NCBI RefSeq assembly: GCF_002117005.1
Contig: NZ_CP021023.1
Span: forward strand, 930,001-994,000
Origin: Sedimentisphaera salicampi
Lineage (GTDB): Bacteria > Planctomycetota > Phycisphaerae > Sedimentisphaerales > Sedimentisphaeraceae
DNA: 64,000 nt
Direction of reading: 5' to 3'
Below, in pieces: positions 26,871 to 35,968 of this stretch. A model generated the notes under the pieces. The model was given only the letters and a program-made list of their open reading frames with translations. It made no database searches and had not been told where the DNA came from. Made by a program: the position numbers and the translations under genes. The first letter of the stretch is position 1. Each line of letters starts with the position of its first letter.

Positions 26871-29537
26871 TTAATGCTTGAAGTTTTCCTGCCAGAAAAG
26901 GGCTATCTGATTAAAATCACCTATATTTATAACGCCGTCTGAAAGGGGGTCTTTGGGGCAAATCACAGGAGAAACCGGCTGCATTACGAGCTGCATAGCT
27001 CCGCCGTAAAGGAACACAACTTCCTCATGACTGAGGCTTCTGCTGTAAATCCTGAATTCATCGATTTTGGCCTTCAGGAATTCGCCGTCTCCTGAGGGAG
27101 AAGAACCTATAAAAGACCGGCCTGCATTTGAATAATCTTCAGAAGTGAGGGAGGTTTCACCCTCGGCTGTTAAAACACCGTCTTTATAGATTTTCGTGAA
27201 ACCTCCAGTTTTGTTTGTGATGCACAGATGATGCCAGCCGGCCTGGAAATCGGGATAAACAGCAAATTCATATTCGGCTTCCTTTTCAAAATCTGCACTC
27301 GAAGCTGCTATTAGAAAATCAATCGAATTTCTCGTTTCCCATGCATCCGGCTGATCCAAAAACCAGAAACTGATTGTGAAGCCTTGGTCTGCGGCATCGA
27401 AAATTCCGCTCGGGAGCTCAACGGCAAACGTACCGTCCAGCTCGAGACAGCCCGCCTCAACTCCTGAAGGATTCCAAGCAGTATCCGGAGCATCTTTCAG
27501 CACATCAGCGTGGTAAGAATTTGCAGAATTATCGTAGGCCACTGCCCCGCTGGTTTCGTCGAATGGATAATAAGCCTCAAGCCCCTCCGGCTCTTCAGCA
27601 GCGGCAAAAACCCAATGGCTCTGTGCAAGCCAGTTCTCCGCCAAGATCTGCAAGTCTTGAAGGTTAATCAGGCAATCGTTATTGATATCGGCAGGCTGAC
27701 TGCTGCCCTCAAGGCAGCGTTTGATATCCAGAGCGATAGAATCAATTGAAATCACTCCGCTGGCCGTCTGTGATGGAGAATTTTCAAGGCCGAATTCCAA
27801 ATAAGCAACTTCGGAAATATTCACGCCCTCGTTCGAAAATTCTTCGAGCTTAATCCGCACACGAGACGGCGCTGCATAGATCAAATCTTCCTGCAAATAT
27901 GCCTTTTTGCTCACTCCGCCTGAATCTTCCAACTGAACGTAGAAATCTGCGGGCTGATTTTCCGGCTCTCCTCTGAAATAAAATTCTAAAATCTGGGTCC
28001 CGCAAGCAGTGAAGTCTTTAGGCTGGTTAAATGACCTGCCAACTGCCGATTTTTCAGTTCCGTTTTGATTTTGGTAGCTCAGTTTCAAAGATTTTCCATA
28101 AGCCGGCAGCCCCAGCTCGATTAAGGAGCCTGTGGAATTAGTTGTTCCGTCCTGCCAATCGGCGAGCAGCTGGGCATCTGAGGAGTATTGATCGAAATCT
28201 TCAATGATTCCTGGATTCTCGTATGAGAGCTCCAGCACCTCGCTGCTTCCTTCCAGATCCGGATGGGAGGGGGAATAGCAATCCACGCGGCAGTAGTAGT
28301 TCTCCCCGAAGAACATCCCCTGCGTATTAGGCTGCCAAGAAGTTTGGTTTATCCCTGAAACGGATGATACAATCTGCTCGAAACTGGAATCTGAAGCTAT
28401 AAGAACATCGTACCTCAGATCAGGATACAGCTCGACCAGCAGATCGGCCGGCCTTTCCCAGCTGAGAGAAATAAACGGAAGGTCCCCGCTTGCAGTAAGC
28501 GGGAAATCTCTGAGGGGGTCGGTATTTACTGCCCACACCTGACTTTCCCACGGGCTTTCTGCGTAGCCGGAATTTATCGCTTCCACTTTCCAATAGTATG
28601 TGGTTTGTTCATCAAGGTAAATCTGGTTTTCAGTGAGCCCAAGCTCAAAACGCCCCTGCAAATCAGGGCCGGAAATCTGCGGCTGATGCAGCAGCGTACC
28701 GAAGTGGTTCGCTGAATCGGCCTGCGTAACATTCTCCAGAGAAGTGCCGAGATAAACGTTATAACTGTTCGCATACATCCCGCCTGCCCAAGAAAAACTT
28801 GACAGTGAAACTCTGGCATCAGATCCGTTTTCCGGGCTCGGACTGCACGGCTCAGGCGGACTGACAGCCTGATCAAAAATCTGGCCTCTCACAGGCGTGC
28901 CCTGCAGCCCCTGAAAGATCTGCCGGTTATCCATATCGAGAAACGGCTCTGTGTAGTTGTCGTTTAAGCCGCCCATATGAATGGAGAGCTGATCTTTGCC
29001 AAGAAACGCCGATGTTCTGTTGCCGGTAAGGTCTGTTGACTGCGGGGCATTGATGAGGTATTTAATCTGCCTCTCACCGTTCACAGAAGAAAAGACCATA
29101 CCGGTTTGAAGATTCAAGGACACATACGCCTTATTCTCCTGTCCGGCCTCTAAATCGCCCAGGACCACTGAAACCGCCCCGTTGATATTATCCAGATCCA
29201 TCAGCTCACGAACCGGAGCATCGCCGCCTGTTCTAACGGCATACACCAGCTCACCGCCGCAGATATAAAGCCCGCTGCCGTGCAGTACACCGCCAACCTC
29301 AATGATAACTACCGGGCCGGTCTGTTCGTCCAAATCGGCCCGAGAAGGGGTGAATTTTGCGGCGAATGTTATTTCGCTTTCAGGATTCAAGGCAGGAACA
29401 TCGCCTGAAGAACCGTCTTTGGGAGCAGTATAATCCACAAGGGCCTCTGAATCATCGAGCCAAGGGACAATCTCTCCCGACCTTGCAGGAGCAACTGCAA
29501 AACTGATAACAGCTAAAAAATAAACAATTTTTATCAT
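26871..29537 (-). CDS. Secreted LamG protein with internal and C-terminal dockerin-like motifs (paralogue 3)
   Basis: An 888-residue exported protein. The signal peptide is MIKIVYFLAVISFAVAPARS. The first 230 residues are homologous to paralogues 1 and 2 ('GEIVPWLDDSEALVDYTA'). A fibronectin-III-like region follows (about 235-445, 'SPENGSDARVSLSSFSWAGG'). Next is a beta-rich module starting 'GIIEDFDQYSSDAQLLADW'. An internal dockerin-like motif 'DINNDCLINLQDLQILAENW' is near residue 620, then LamG (about 655-835), then a last motif 'DGVINIGDFNQIALFW'. It is directly downstream of the FecR-like gene. The domain mix points to glycan binding; no catalytic motif is seen. Confidence 0.8.
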   Translation of the reverse strand: MIKIVYFLAVISFAVAPARSGEIVPWLDDSEALVDYTAPKDGSSGDVPALNPESEITFAAKFTPSRADLDEQTGPVVIIEVGGVLHGSGLYICGGELVYAVRTGGDAPVRELMDLDNINGAVSVVLGDLEAGQENKAYVSLNLQTGMVFSSVNGERQIKYLINAPQSTDLTGNRTSAFLGKDQLSIHMGGLNDNYTEPFLDMDNRQIFQGLQGTPVRGQIFDQAVSPPEPCSPSPENGSDARVSLSSFSWAGGMYANSYNVYLGTSLENVTQADSANHFGTLLHQPQISGPDLQGRFELGLTENQIYLDEQTTYYWKVEAINSGYAESPWESQVWAVNTDPLRDFPLTASGDLPFISLSWERPADLLVELYPDLRYDVLIASDSSFEQIVSSVSGINQTSWQPNTQGMFFGENYYCRVDCYSPSHPDLEGSSEVLELSYENPGIIEDFDQYSSDAQLLADWQDGTTNSTGSLIELGLPAYGKSLKLSYQNQNGTEKSAVGRSFNQPKDFTACGTQILEFYFRGEPENQPADFYVQLEDSGGVSKKAYLQEDLIYAAPSRVRIKLEEFSNEGVNISEVAYLEFGLENSPSQTASGVISIDSIALDIKRCLEGSSQPADINNDCLINLQDLQILAENWLAQSHWVFAAAEEPEGLEAYYPFDETSGAVAYDNSANSYHADVLKDAPDTAWNPSGVEAGCLELDGTFAVELPSGIFDAADQGFTISFWFLDQPDAWETRNSIDFLIAASSADFEKEAEYEFAVYPDFQAGWHHLCITNKTGGFTKIYKDGVLTAEGETSLTSEDYSNAGRSFIGSSPSGDGEFLKAKIDEFRIYSRSLSHEEVVFLYGGAMQLVMQPVSPVICPKDPLSDGVINIGDFNQIALFWQENFKH

Positions 29538-29570
29538 AGCTTCATCTCTCTTATAAAAAAAAACGCGAAT

Positions 29571-31286
29571 TTATTTAAGGGAATCTAAGTGCAGCTTGGG
29601 GTTTACAAAAAGAGGCATTGCAAGGCCTGCATTTCCTGCTCCCTTACCCATTGGCACAAATGAACAAATTGTGAGGAAACGGTCTTTCGGATTTAATCTG
29701 ATATCAAAATCCACAGGTTTATCTACCGGTGTTTGATTATTAACCTCAAATCGAAGCTTACCATCTACGAGAACCTGCATATCGCAAACAATTGACTTAA
29801 AACCAGACTTATCCTGCCATTTCTCGGGTTCAGCGAATACAGCATCGTTAAAAATGCTGTCTGAAAGGCCAAATTTAGCAGTGAATCTGGACATACGAAA
29901 ATTCGGCACAATTCCCCTAATCTTTTCGAGATCGAAGGTAACGCCCTGCTCTGGGTGGATATATATAGCAGATGTTTCAGGATATCTTTGCTTGACGCCC
30001 TGAAGGGTCATAACATGCGGAAGAACCTTACCTGACCGCGGATGATAAGCACCATTGAGCACACCAACTCTATACCTTACATTAGTATCAGGCAGCCCGC
30101 TGAAAGTATGACCTTGGCTTGAAACCTTAACCGGCCCTCGGCCTCCATCAGGCATAAATACCCCATCAATAAAGGGCAGAGAATCTACAGCAAGGTAGTC
30201 TTCATACTCAGTTGTAACGGACTCAAATTCCTTGATATCATCTGAATATTCCCCTTTGATGGTAACTATACCGCTTTTGTATTTCCCTGTCCCAAGGCCG
30301 TTTCCCCCGCCTACCATATCGGCAAGGTCTAAAGTTTCCTGGCCTCTCCATACTGCCTTGAATTTAGAGTTAATGCTCCGGACAAACTCCTCGGGGTCGG
30401 GGTTTATCTCTACAGCATCGGAGTTTGCGTTTGAAATACCGAGAGCTTTACCCTTTGTAAGCTCCCTTTTTGCCTTTTTGAGCCAAGAATTTCCGCTTAT
30501 AAATGCGGCCTTTCCTTTTATCATATGGGCTTCAGTCCAGCCCTTTTTGTCTTTATATACCCCGAACTCCGTACCGAGATCAATAAGACGCATATTATCG
30601 GTATGAACGGTAAACCCGATACCCTGATCGCCTACCTTTGCATAAATCCGGCCGTAATCGAGCTGAAGGTCGCTTTGTTTGCTTAAATCAAACTCTGCAG
30701 GCGCTTCTACTGTTATCAAAACATCGTTAGGCGTCTTCAGTTCGATATAGCCTTCAGAAAGCGATACCTTGTTATTTGCCCAAATTGAATCGCCGCTAGA
30801 AAAAGAAACGGAAGAATCTGAAAACTGGGCGTTTAATGCGTCCTCAACTACAGCAGCTCTAATAGACTGATTAGTCCTGTCTGCAAAGGTAAGGATCAAT
30901 ACGATAGCCAGCATAGCAGCAGCGGAGAGTACAAATGCGATCACTGAGGACTTGCTGTACTGCCTTTTTGGGATATCATAGTGAACGTCTTCTATAAGGC
31001 AGCCCTGCTTTTCTTTCTCCTGCCTGCATTTTCTAATAGCAGGGGCACGTTTTTCTGCCTCAATGATTTTCTCTGCAAGCTCATCATCTATTTTTGGTAT
31101 CGAGGAAATATTTATCTCTTTGAGAGTACTGTAAACATTGACATACTTTTTATACAGAGCTCGGGCCTCAGGGCTTTCTCTTAGCGTATCCTGAACCTCT
31201 TCAAATTCATCTCTGCCTGCCCAGCCTTCCAGAAGCTTTAAAACCTTAAGGCCGAACTGTTTTTTCTCATATTTAGAATTAAACAT
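29571..31286 (-). CDS. FecR-domain membrane protein, likely anti-sigma or signal transducer
   Basis: A 571-residue single-pass protein. The cytoplasmic N-terminus (1-112) looks like an anti-sigma helical region ('KVLKLLEGWAGRDEFEEVQD'). A transmembrane helix lies at about 113-134. The FecR beta domain at about 165-275 contains 'LSEGYIELKTPNDVLITVEAPAEF' and 'IDLGTEFGVYKDKKG'. A C-terminal lectin-like region resembling NPCBM/LamG modules runs from 'LPFIDGVFMPDGGRG' onward. Its ATG follows the sigma gene's TAA directly, so the two are co-translated. By analogy with FecR systems it senses an extracellular glycan and controls the adjacent ECF sigma factor. That role is inferred. Confidence 0.82.
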   Translation of the reverse strand: MFNSKYEKKQFGLKVLKLLEGWAGRDEFEEVQDTLRESPEARALYKKYVNVYSTLKEINISSIPKIDDELAEKIIEAEKRAPAIRKCRQEKEKQGCLIEDVHYDIPKRQYSKSSVIAFVLSAAAMLAIVLILTFADRTNQSIRAAVVEDALNAQFSDSSVSFSSGDSIWANNKVSLSEGYIELKTPNDVLITVEAPAEFDLSKQSDLQLDYGRIYAKVGDQGIGFTVHTDNMRLIDLGTEFGVYKDKKGWTEAHMIKGKAAFISGNSWLKKAKRELTKGKALGISNANSDAVEINPDPEEFVRSINSKFKAVWRGQETLDLADMVGGGNGLGTGKYKSGIVTIKGEYSDDIKEFESVTTEYEDYLAVDSLPFIDGVFMPDGGRGPVKVSSQGHTFSGLPDTNVRYRVGVLNGAYHPRSGKVLPHVMTLQGVKQRYPETSAIYIHPEQGVTFDLEKIRGIVPNFRMSRFTAKFGLSDSIFNDAVFAEPEKWQDKSGFKSIVCDMQVLVDGKLRFEVNNQTPVDKPVDFDIRLNPKDRFLTICSFVPMGKGAGNAGLAMPLFVNPKLHLDSLK

Positions 31287-31799
31287 TTACATCTTCCTCT
31301 CTATACAGCTCAGCAAAACAAGATGTATGTTGTTCAGCCTTCGGTAAATCGTATGAATGCTTTTTCCATAAAACGACGCTATTTTCTTTACTGTCCATCC
31401 TTTTTGGTATCTCATTTCTATTAATTGTGCAAAACCATACTGAAGCTGATCTATGCATTCTTTAAGTATTCCATTTATTCGTTTTAATTCAGGGCTGTCC
31501 TGCTCGCCGCTGAGCAGCTCCAATATATCATCATCAAAAACCAGTTTCGATTTGCGGCTTTTTCTTATAAACTGCAGAGCCTTGTATTTCGCTGTTACGC
31601 AGGCCCAGGCAGTGAAGCTGGAGTCTCTCTCGAATTTGTCGAATTTCTCCCAAAGCGAGGTAACCGTATCCTGATAGATATCCTCTGCATCAGAGTAGTT
31701 CGGCACAATTGAGAGGATGTACCTGAATACGAGCCTCTGGTTTTGGGTAACCAGATTCAAGAATAATTTCGTATCAGAGTCTTCTGTTTTTCGTTTCAT
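31287..31799 (-). CDS. ECF RNA polymerase sigma factor
   Basis: A sigma-70-family ECF factor of 170 residues. Region 2 contains 'DAEDIYQDTVTSLWEKF' and 'FTAWACVTAKYKALQFIRKSRK'. Region 4 contains 'GWTVKKIASFYGKSIHTIYRRLNNI', the -35-binding HTH. There is no extra domain. It is the first gene of the cluster running down to 19442 and abuts a FecR-like gene, the usual sigma/anti-sigma pair order. It likely activates the LamG and sulfatase genes, possibly its own operon. SD AGGGG is upstream of the ATG at 31799. The short-insert 'RKSRKSKL' form is common in planctomycetes and verrucomicrobia. Confidence 0.92.
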   Translation of the reverse strand: MKRKTEDSDTKLFLNLVTQNQRLVFRYILSIVPNYSDAEDIYQDTVTSLWEKFDKFERDSSFTAWACVTAKYKALQFIRKSRKSKLVFDDDILELLSGEQDSPELKRINGILKECIDQLQYGFAQLIEMRYQKGWTVKKIASFYGKSIHTIYRRLNNIHLVLLSCIERKM

Positions 31800-31877
31800 T
31801 AAATTTTCCCCTGAATATCACTTCAACTGTTTATCCGGTTCAGACCATTTTTTTTGCAAAATTTCGAAATTTTTATT

Positions 31878-31913
31878 TTGACTGTTTATAACAGACCCAC
31901 CTGATAATATAAT
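31878..31913 (+). promoter_or_regulatory. Possible promoter for the clpP pair
   Basis: TTGACT at 31878-31883 and GATAAT at 31903-31908 (19-base spacer), with an overlapping TATAAT at 31908-31913. The spacing is not ideal. The leader to the ATG at 32028 would be about 110 bases. Confidence 0.35.
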
Positions 31914-32027
31914 GAGCTACGACAGTAAAAAAACATAGAAATATTCAGAGCTGTATATATAATGCAAAAAATCAGGTTTTAACCGGATTATTATAAAGAA
32001 GAACGAGTAAAACAAGAAGGCAAATAT

Positions 32028-32636
32028 ATGAACGAAACAATCAGAGACAAAATGCTCTTCGGGGCATCAGCGTACAGCCCTCCATACCAGCGCACCCGAG
32101 AGATGACTCTCGACGAGATGCTTCTGGATAATCGAATTCTGTTTATGATAGGCGAAATCAATTACAGAATGTCAACAGAAGTGATTATGAAGCTTCTTCA
32201 CCTCGAGAACAACAAGCCCGGGGCGGAGATAAGTATGTACATAAATTCTCCGGGAGGCAGCGTTGACGACACGATGGCGATTTACGATACGATGCGTTTT
32301 ATCAGCTCGCCTGTTTCCACATACTGCATCGGAAGGGCTCAGTCCGGCGGGGCTATAATCCTCGCCTCAGGAGCTGAAGGAAAACGCTTTGCACTGCCGC
32401 ATGCAAAGGTGATGATTCATCAGCCATGGGGCGGAGTTACAGGGCAGGCAGAAGATGTGCATATTCAGGCCGAGGAGATTATAAGAAGCAAAAATATAAT
32501 CAACGGAATCCTCGCAAAGCATACGAACAAAACCGTTGAGCAGCTTCAGGAAGACACCGAAAGAGATAAGTATATGACGGCAGAAGAAGCAAAGAAATAC
32601 GGCATAATAGACGACGTGCTTGAAACGCCGGAATGA
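32028..32636 (+). CDS. clpP: ATP-dependent Clp protease proteolytic subunit, copy 1
   Basis: Serine protease chamber subunit working with ClpX/ClpA-type unfoldases. It has 202 residues, a normal length. The catalytic Ser is S106 in 'GRAQSGGA', the His is H131 in 'MIHQPWGG', and the Asp is in 'DTERDKYMTAEEA'. 'YINSPGGSV' is the conserved substrate-cleft strand. AAGAAGG lies seven bases before the ATG. It is followed 48 bases later by a second, divergent clpP, suggesting a hetero-oligomeric protease or specialised forms. It lies divergently from the ECF sigma operon. Confidence 0.95.
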   Translation: MNETIRDKMLFGASAYSPPYQRTREMTLDEMLLDNRILFMIGEINYRMSTEVIMKLLHLENNKPGAEISMYINSPGGSVDDTMAIYDTMRFISSPVSTYCIGRAQSGGAIILASGAEGKRFALPHAKVMIHQPWGGVTGQAEDVHIQAEEIIRSKNIINGILAKHTNKTVEQLQEDTERDKYMTAEEAKKYGIIDDVLETPE

Positions 32637-32684
32637 CAATCAGCTATTTTGATTAGATTGAAAATCAATTAATAAGGAATAATA

Positions 32685-33290
32685 ATGGTATCGAATCAGT
32701 TAATACCGATGGTAATAGAAAAAGAAGGACGCGGCGAGAGAGCATACGATATCTATTCGCGTCTTTTGAAAGACCGTATCGTCTTTCTCGGCGGAGGAGT
32801 TGACGACAATATAGCGAATCTTGTAATAGCTCAGCTTCTTTTTTTGAGCAACGAAGACAGCGAAGCAGACATCCACTTCTACATAAACTCACCCGGCGGT
32901 TCGGTAAGCGCGGGGCTTGCGGTTTATGATACAATGCGGTTTCTCCGCTGCGATGTGGCCACATACTGCATCGGTCAGGCGGCAAGCATGGGGGCGGTTC
33001 TCTTTGCCGGCGGAACAGAGGGCAAGAGATGTATGCTCCCAAACAGCAGGATACTGCTTCATCAGCCGCTTATTTCCGGTGTAATGCAGGGGCCTGCTAC
33101 TGATCTGGAGATAGAGGCGAAGGAGATTATCCGCCTCCGCAAGCGGCTTTACAACATCCTCTCATTCCACACAGGCAAAAGCGAGGAGCAGGTTGTAAAA
33201 GACTGCGACCGCAACCTCTGGCTCGAAGCGCAGGAATCAATTGATTACGGGCTTGCGGATAAGATTCTTGAAAAAGAGCCTGCAAAATAA
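32685..33290 (+). CDS. clpP: ATP-dependent Clp protease proteolytic subunit, copy 2
   Basis: Second ClpP paralogue, 201 residues. Catalytic S101 is in 'GQAASMGA', H126 in 'LLHQPLISG', and Asp in '[14 protein letters not shown]'. The head region differs from copy 1 (starts [22 protein letters not shown], the classic ClpP N-terminus), so copy 2 is the more canonical of the two. AAGGA is present before the ATG. The gene ends at a strong terminator (33315). Tandem clpP genes are known in several phyla, and the subunits can form mixed heptamers. Confidence 0.95.
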   Translation: MVSNQLIPMVIEKEGRGERAYDIYSRLLKDRIVFLGGGVDDNIANLVIAQLLFLSNEDSEADIHFYINSPGGSVSAGLAVYDTMRFLRCDVATYCIGQAASMGAVLFAGGTEGKRCMLPNSRILLHQPLISGVMQGPATDLEIEAKEIIRLRKRLYNILSFHTGKSEEQVVKDCDRNLWLEAQESIDYGLADKILEKEPAK

Positions 33291-33314
33291 CGGCAGGTTG
33301 AATTTGACATCTCA

Positions 33315-33355
33315 AAGCAATCTGTTTCAATTTCAGCAGATTGCTTTTCTTTTTG
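33315..33355 (+). terminator. Rho-independent terminator after the clpP pair
   Basis: AAGCAATCTG (33315-33324) pairs perfectly with CAGATTGCTT (33337-33346), followed by TTCTTTTT. Confidence 0.85.
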
Positions 33356-33383
33356 GTAATTAGTTACATTTAAGGAACTGCAT

Positions 33384-34226
33384 ATGGCACACAGGATTGT
33401 TGACAAGGAAAAATTGAGCGAAAATGTTTACAGGATGGAAATTGAAGCGAAATATGTTGCCGAGGCGAGGGAGCCCGGGCAGTTTGTACTAATCGCCTAC
33501 GATAACGACAGAAGCGAGAGAATACCGCTCACAATTGCAGATGTTGATCTGGATAAAGGCACGATAACAGTAATATTTCAGGCGGTTGGGAAATCAACTA
33601 TCGAATTCGCATCTCTGAATGTGGGAGACAGCTTTGATGCAGTGGCCGGGCCGCTTGGCAATCCCACTGACATTGAAAAATACGGAAAAGTAGTCTGCGT
33701 AGGAGGCGGAATCGGAAACGCCCCGCTTTACCCGATAGTAAAGGCATTGAAACAGGCCGGCAATGAGGTAATCTCCATTTTAGGGGCTAGAAACAAGGAA
33801 CTTCTTATCCTGGAAGAGCAGTTCAAAGAAATAAGCGATGAAATTATCACAGTAACAGACGACGGTTCCTATGGCAGAAAGGCACTGGTAACTGAACCGC
33901 TTGGCGAGCTATGCTCAAAGGGGGAGATCGACCTTTGCGTTGCTATAGGTCCGGCGATAATGATGAAATTCTGCTGCCAGACCACGAAAAAGTATGACAT
34001 TCCTACGATAGTATCGCTTAACAGCATAATGGTTGACGGTACAGGGATGTGCGGGGGCTGCCGGGTTGAAGTTGGCGGAGAAACAAAATTCACCTGCGTT
34101 GACGGGCCGGAATTCGACGGACACAAGGTTGATTTCGACCAGCTCATCAAGAGGCTCGGGTCTTACAAGAAATACGAGCAGCAGGCCGCTGCTGAGCATA
34201 ACTGCAAGCTGGAGGGCAAACTGTAA
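33384..34226 (+). CDS. nfnA: NfnA/SudB-like FAD- and [2Fe-2S]-binding reductase subunit
   Basis: Small subunit of the cytosolic electron-bifurcating NADH-dependent ferredoxin:NADP+ oxidoreductase (NfnAB), or of sulfide dehydrogenase SudAB. It has 280 residues: an FAD-binding barrel ('ERIPLTIADVD' near 53), an NAD-binding fold ('VGGGIGNAPLYPIVKAL'), and a C-terminal [2Fe-2S] Cys cluster in 'GTGMCGGCRVEVGGETKFTC'. AAGGA is seven bases before the ATG. The TAA stop overlaps the ATG of the next gene (TAATG), which indicates translational coupling and a fixed subunit ratio. Nfn and Sud are very close in sequence, so the electron donor is uncertain. Confidence 0.9.
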   Translation: MAHRIVDKEKLSENVYRMEIEAKYVAEAREPGQFVLIAYDNDRSERIPLTIADVDLDKGTITVIFQAVGKSTIEFASLNVGDSFDAVAGPLGNPTDIEKYGKVVCVGGGIGNAPLYPIVKALKQAGNEVISILGARNKELLILEEQFKEISDEIITVTDDGSYGRKALVTEPLGELCSKGEIDLCVAIGPAIMMKFCCQTTKKYDIPTIVSLNSIMVDGTGMCGGCRVEVGGETKFTCVDGPEFDGHKVDFDQLIKRLGSYKKYEQQAAAEHNCKLEGKL

Positions 34227-35698
34227 TGAAAAGCAATATGGAACTTCTCAAAGAGCTGATGGAGAAGGAAGCTGCCGGCGAGCTTACAAACAAAGAGCGA
34301 ATGAAGATTCCTCAGCAGCCAATGCCCGAGCAGGATCCGAATGAAAGGCGAAGCAACATAAATGAAGTTGCACTTGGCTACACCGAGGAGCAGGCGAGAA
34401 TTGAGGCTATGCGATGCCTTGACTGCAAAAACGCACCCTGCATTGAAGGCTGCCCTGTACAGATTGATATTAGAAGCTTCGTAAAACAGATAGCAGACGG
34501 TAAATTCACAGAAGCCCTTGATACGATAAAGCAGACCTCACTTCTGCCGGCGGTTTGCGGCAGGGTATGCCCTCAAGAAACGCAGTGTCAGGAAACCTGC
34601 ACGCTTGGGAAGGTTATGAAAGATCCAATGAAGGCAGTGTCTATTGGAAGGCTCGAGAGATACGTGGCAGACCGCTGCGCTGAGCAGTCCGAATCGCCGA
34701 AAGTGGCAGAAGATACAGGGAAAAAGGTAGCGATAGTCGGCTCAGGTCCAGGCGGGCTTGTAGCCGCTGCGGACTGCAGAAGAGCAGGGCATAAGGTTAC
34801 TGTATTCGAAGCCTTCCACAAACCCGGCGGCGTGCTTATGTACGGGATTCCGGAATTCAGGCTGCCCAAGGAGCTTGTAGCAAAGGAGATCGAAACGCTC
34901 AAGCAAATGGACGTTGAGATAATGTGCAATTTTATTATCGGAAAAACACGCTCAATCAGCCAGCTTATGAATGAAGACGGCTACGATGCAATGTTTCTGG
35001 CTGTGGGGGCTGGGCTGCCCCGATTTATGAATATACCGGGCGAGAACCTTATCGGCGTTTACAGCGCCAATGAATACCTCACACGAGCCAACCTTATGAA
35101 CGCCTACAAATTCGGCAGTGAATCTGACACGCCGATAATCAGGGGCGGAAAGGTAGCTGTGATTGGGGGCGGGAATGTTGCGATGGATGCGGCAAGAACC
35201 GCCCTGCGGCTCGGTGCTGAGAGCGTAAAGCTTATTTACAGACGTACAGAAAAAGAGATGCCCGCACGTATTGAGGAAATCCACCACGCCAAAGAAGAAG
35301 GCGTTGAGGTGAATATCCTGAAAAGCCCGATAGAATACAAAGGCGACGAAGAGGGCTGGGTTAAATCTATGGTATGCCAGAGCTTTGAGCTGGGCGAGCC
35401 GGATGATTCAGGAAGAAGACGGCCTGTTCCGATTGAAGGCTCGGAAGAAGAATTCGAGATCGACACAGTAATTGTGGCTATCGGAAACAAAGCCAATCCC
35501 CTGCTGAGAAGAGCAACCCCTGAGCTTGAATACAACAAATGGGGCAATATAAATATCGGCGAGAACTGCGAAACGAACCTGCCCGGAGTGTATGCGGGCG
35601 GAGACGCAGCCCTTGGCGCTGCTACTGTAATCCTTGCTATGGGGCATGGAAGAACAGCAGCGAAAGCAATTAACGATTATCTGGCCGAAAAAAGCTGA
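34226..35698 (+). CDS. nfnB: NfnB/GltD-like NADPH-dependent FAD/[4Fe-4S] oxidoreductase subunit
   Basis: Large subunit partner of the preceding gene, 490 residues. N-terminal cysteines that bind two [4Fe-4S] clusters appear as 'CLDCKNAPCIEGCPVQ' and 'CGRVCPQETQCQETCTLG'. An FAD-binding motif 'VAIVGSGPGGLVAAADCRRAG' is near 170, an NADPH motif 'VAVIGGGNVAMDAARTALRLG' near 312, and 'TNLPGVYAGGDAALGAATV' near the C-terminus. It is often annotated as glutamate synthase small subunit, but the coupled NfnA-like gene and no glutamate synthase large subunit argue for Nfn/Sud. It links NADH, NADPH and ferredoxin pools, as expected in an anaerobe. Confidence 0.9.
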   Translation: MKSNMELLKELMEKEAAGELTNKERMKIPQQPMPEQDPNERRSNINEVALGYTEEQARIEAMRCLDCKNAPCIEGCPVQIDIRSFVKQIADGKFTEALDTIKQTSLLPAVCGRVCPQETQCQETCTLGKVMKDPMKAVSIGRLERYVADRCAEQSESPKVAEDTGKKVAIVGSGPGGLVAAADCRRAGHKVTVFEAFHKPGGVLMYGIPEFRLPKELVAKEIETLKQMDVEIMCNFIIGKTRSISQLMNEDGYDAMFLAVGAGLPRFMNIPGENLIGVYSANEYLTRANLMNAYKFGSESDTPIIRGGKVAVIGGGNVAMDAARTALRLGAESVKLIYRRTEKEMPARIEEIHHAKEEGVEVNILKSPIEYKGDEEGWVKSMVCQSFELGEPDDSGRRRPVPIEGSEEEFEIDTVIVAIGNKANPLLRRATPELEYNKWGNINIGENCETNLPGVYAGGDAALGAATVILAMGHGRTAAKAINDYLAEKS

Positions 35699-35728
35699 CT
35701 TAAAACTCGATTTACCAAAATAAACTCA

Positions 35729-35763
35729 AACTGTCTCTAATATTACTGGGGGCAGTTTTTTAT
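35729..35763 (+). terminator. Rho-independent terminator after nfnB
   Basis: AACTGTCTCT (35729-35738) pairs with GGGGGCAGTT (35748-35757), with G-U pairs, around AATATTACT. A TTTTTTA tract follows. Confidence 0.75.
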
Positions 35764-35952
35764 ATTTTTTAAACAAAAAACCGAGAGACAGCTCTTTATA
35801 TGTCCATTAAACTCCCCAAAACACAGACAAGCAGAATCGGGCATTCACACTATTCTGACACAAGCCTTGCCAAACTGTCAGATTGACACCTTGAAAAGGT
35901 TATATCACCGCTGAAAGCTTTATTTCCCTCTCTCAAAGACTTAAAAAGCTTG

Positions 35953-35968
35953 TGGCACGGGGATTGCT
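35953..35968 (+). promoter_or_regulatory. Sigma-54 (-24/-12) promoter of dnaK
   Basis: TGGCACG (35953-35959), four bases, then TTGCT (35964-35968) matches the sigma-54 consensus TGGCACG-N4-TTGCW exactly, including the GG and GC elements ten bases apart. Transcription should start near 35978. A perfect small hairpin (GCTTAG-TTG-CTAAGC, 35966-35980) overlaps the -12 element and start site. No CIRCE element or sigma-32-type promoter is evident. Confidence 0.8.

Noticed and set aside
34226-35698. Glutamate synthase small subunit
   Set aside because: The GltD-like fold is shared, but the gene is translationally coupled to an NfnA-like subunit and no large glutamate synthase subunit is present, so NfnB/SudA fits better.
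35880-35906. A sigma-32 or sigma-70 promoter for dnaK (TTGACA at 35883 and TATATC at 35901)
   Set aside because: The spacing of 12 bases is too short, no CCCCAT-type -10 is seen, and the sigma-54 match nearby is far better.
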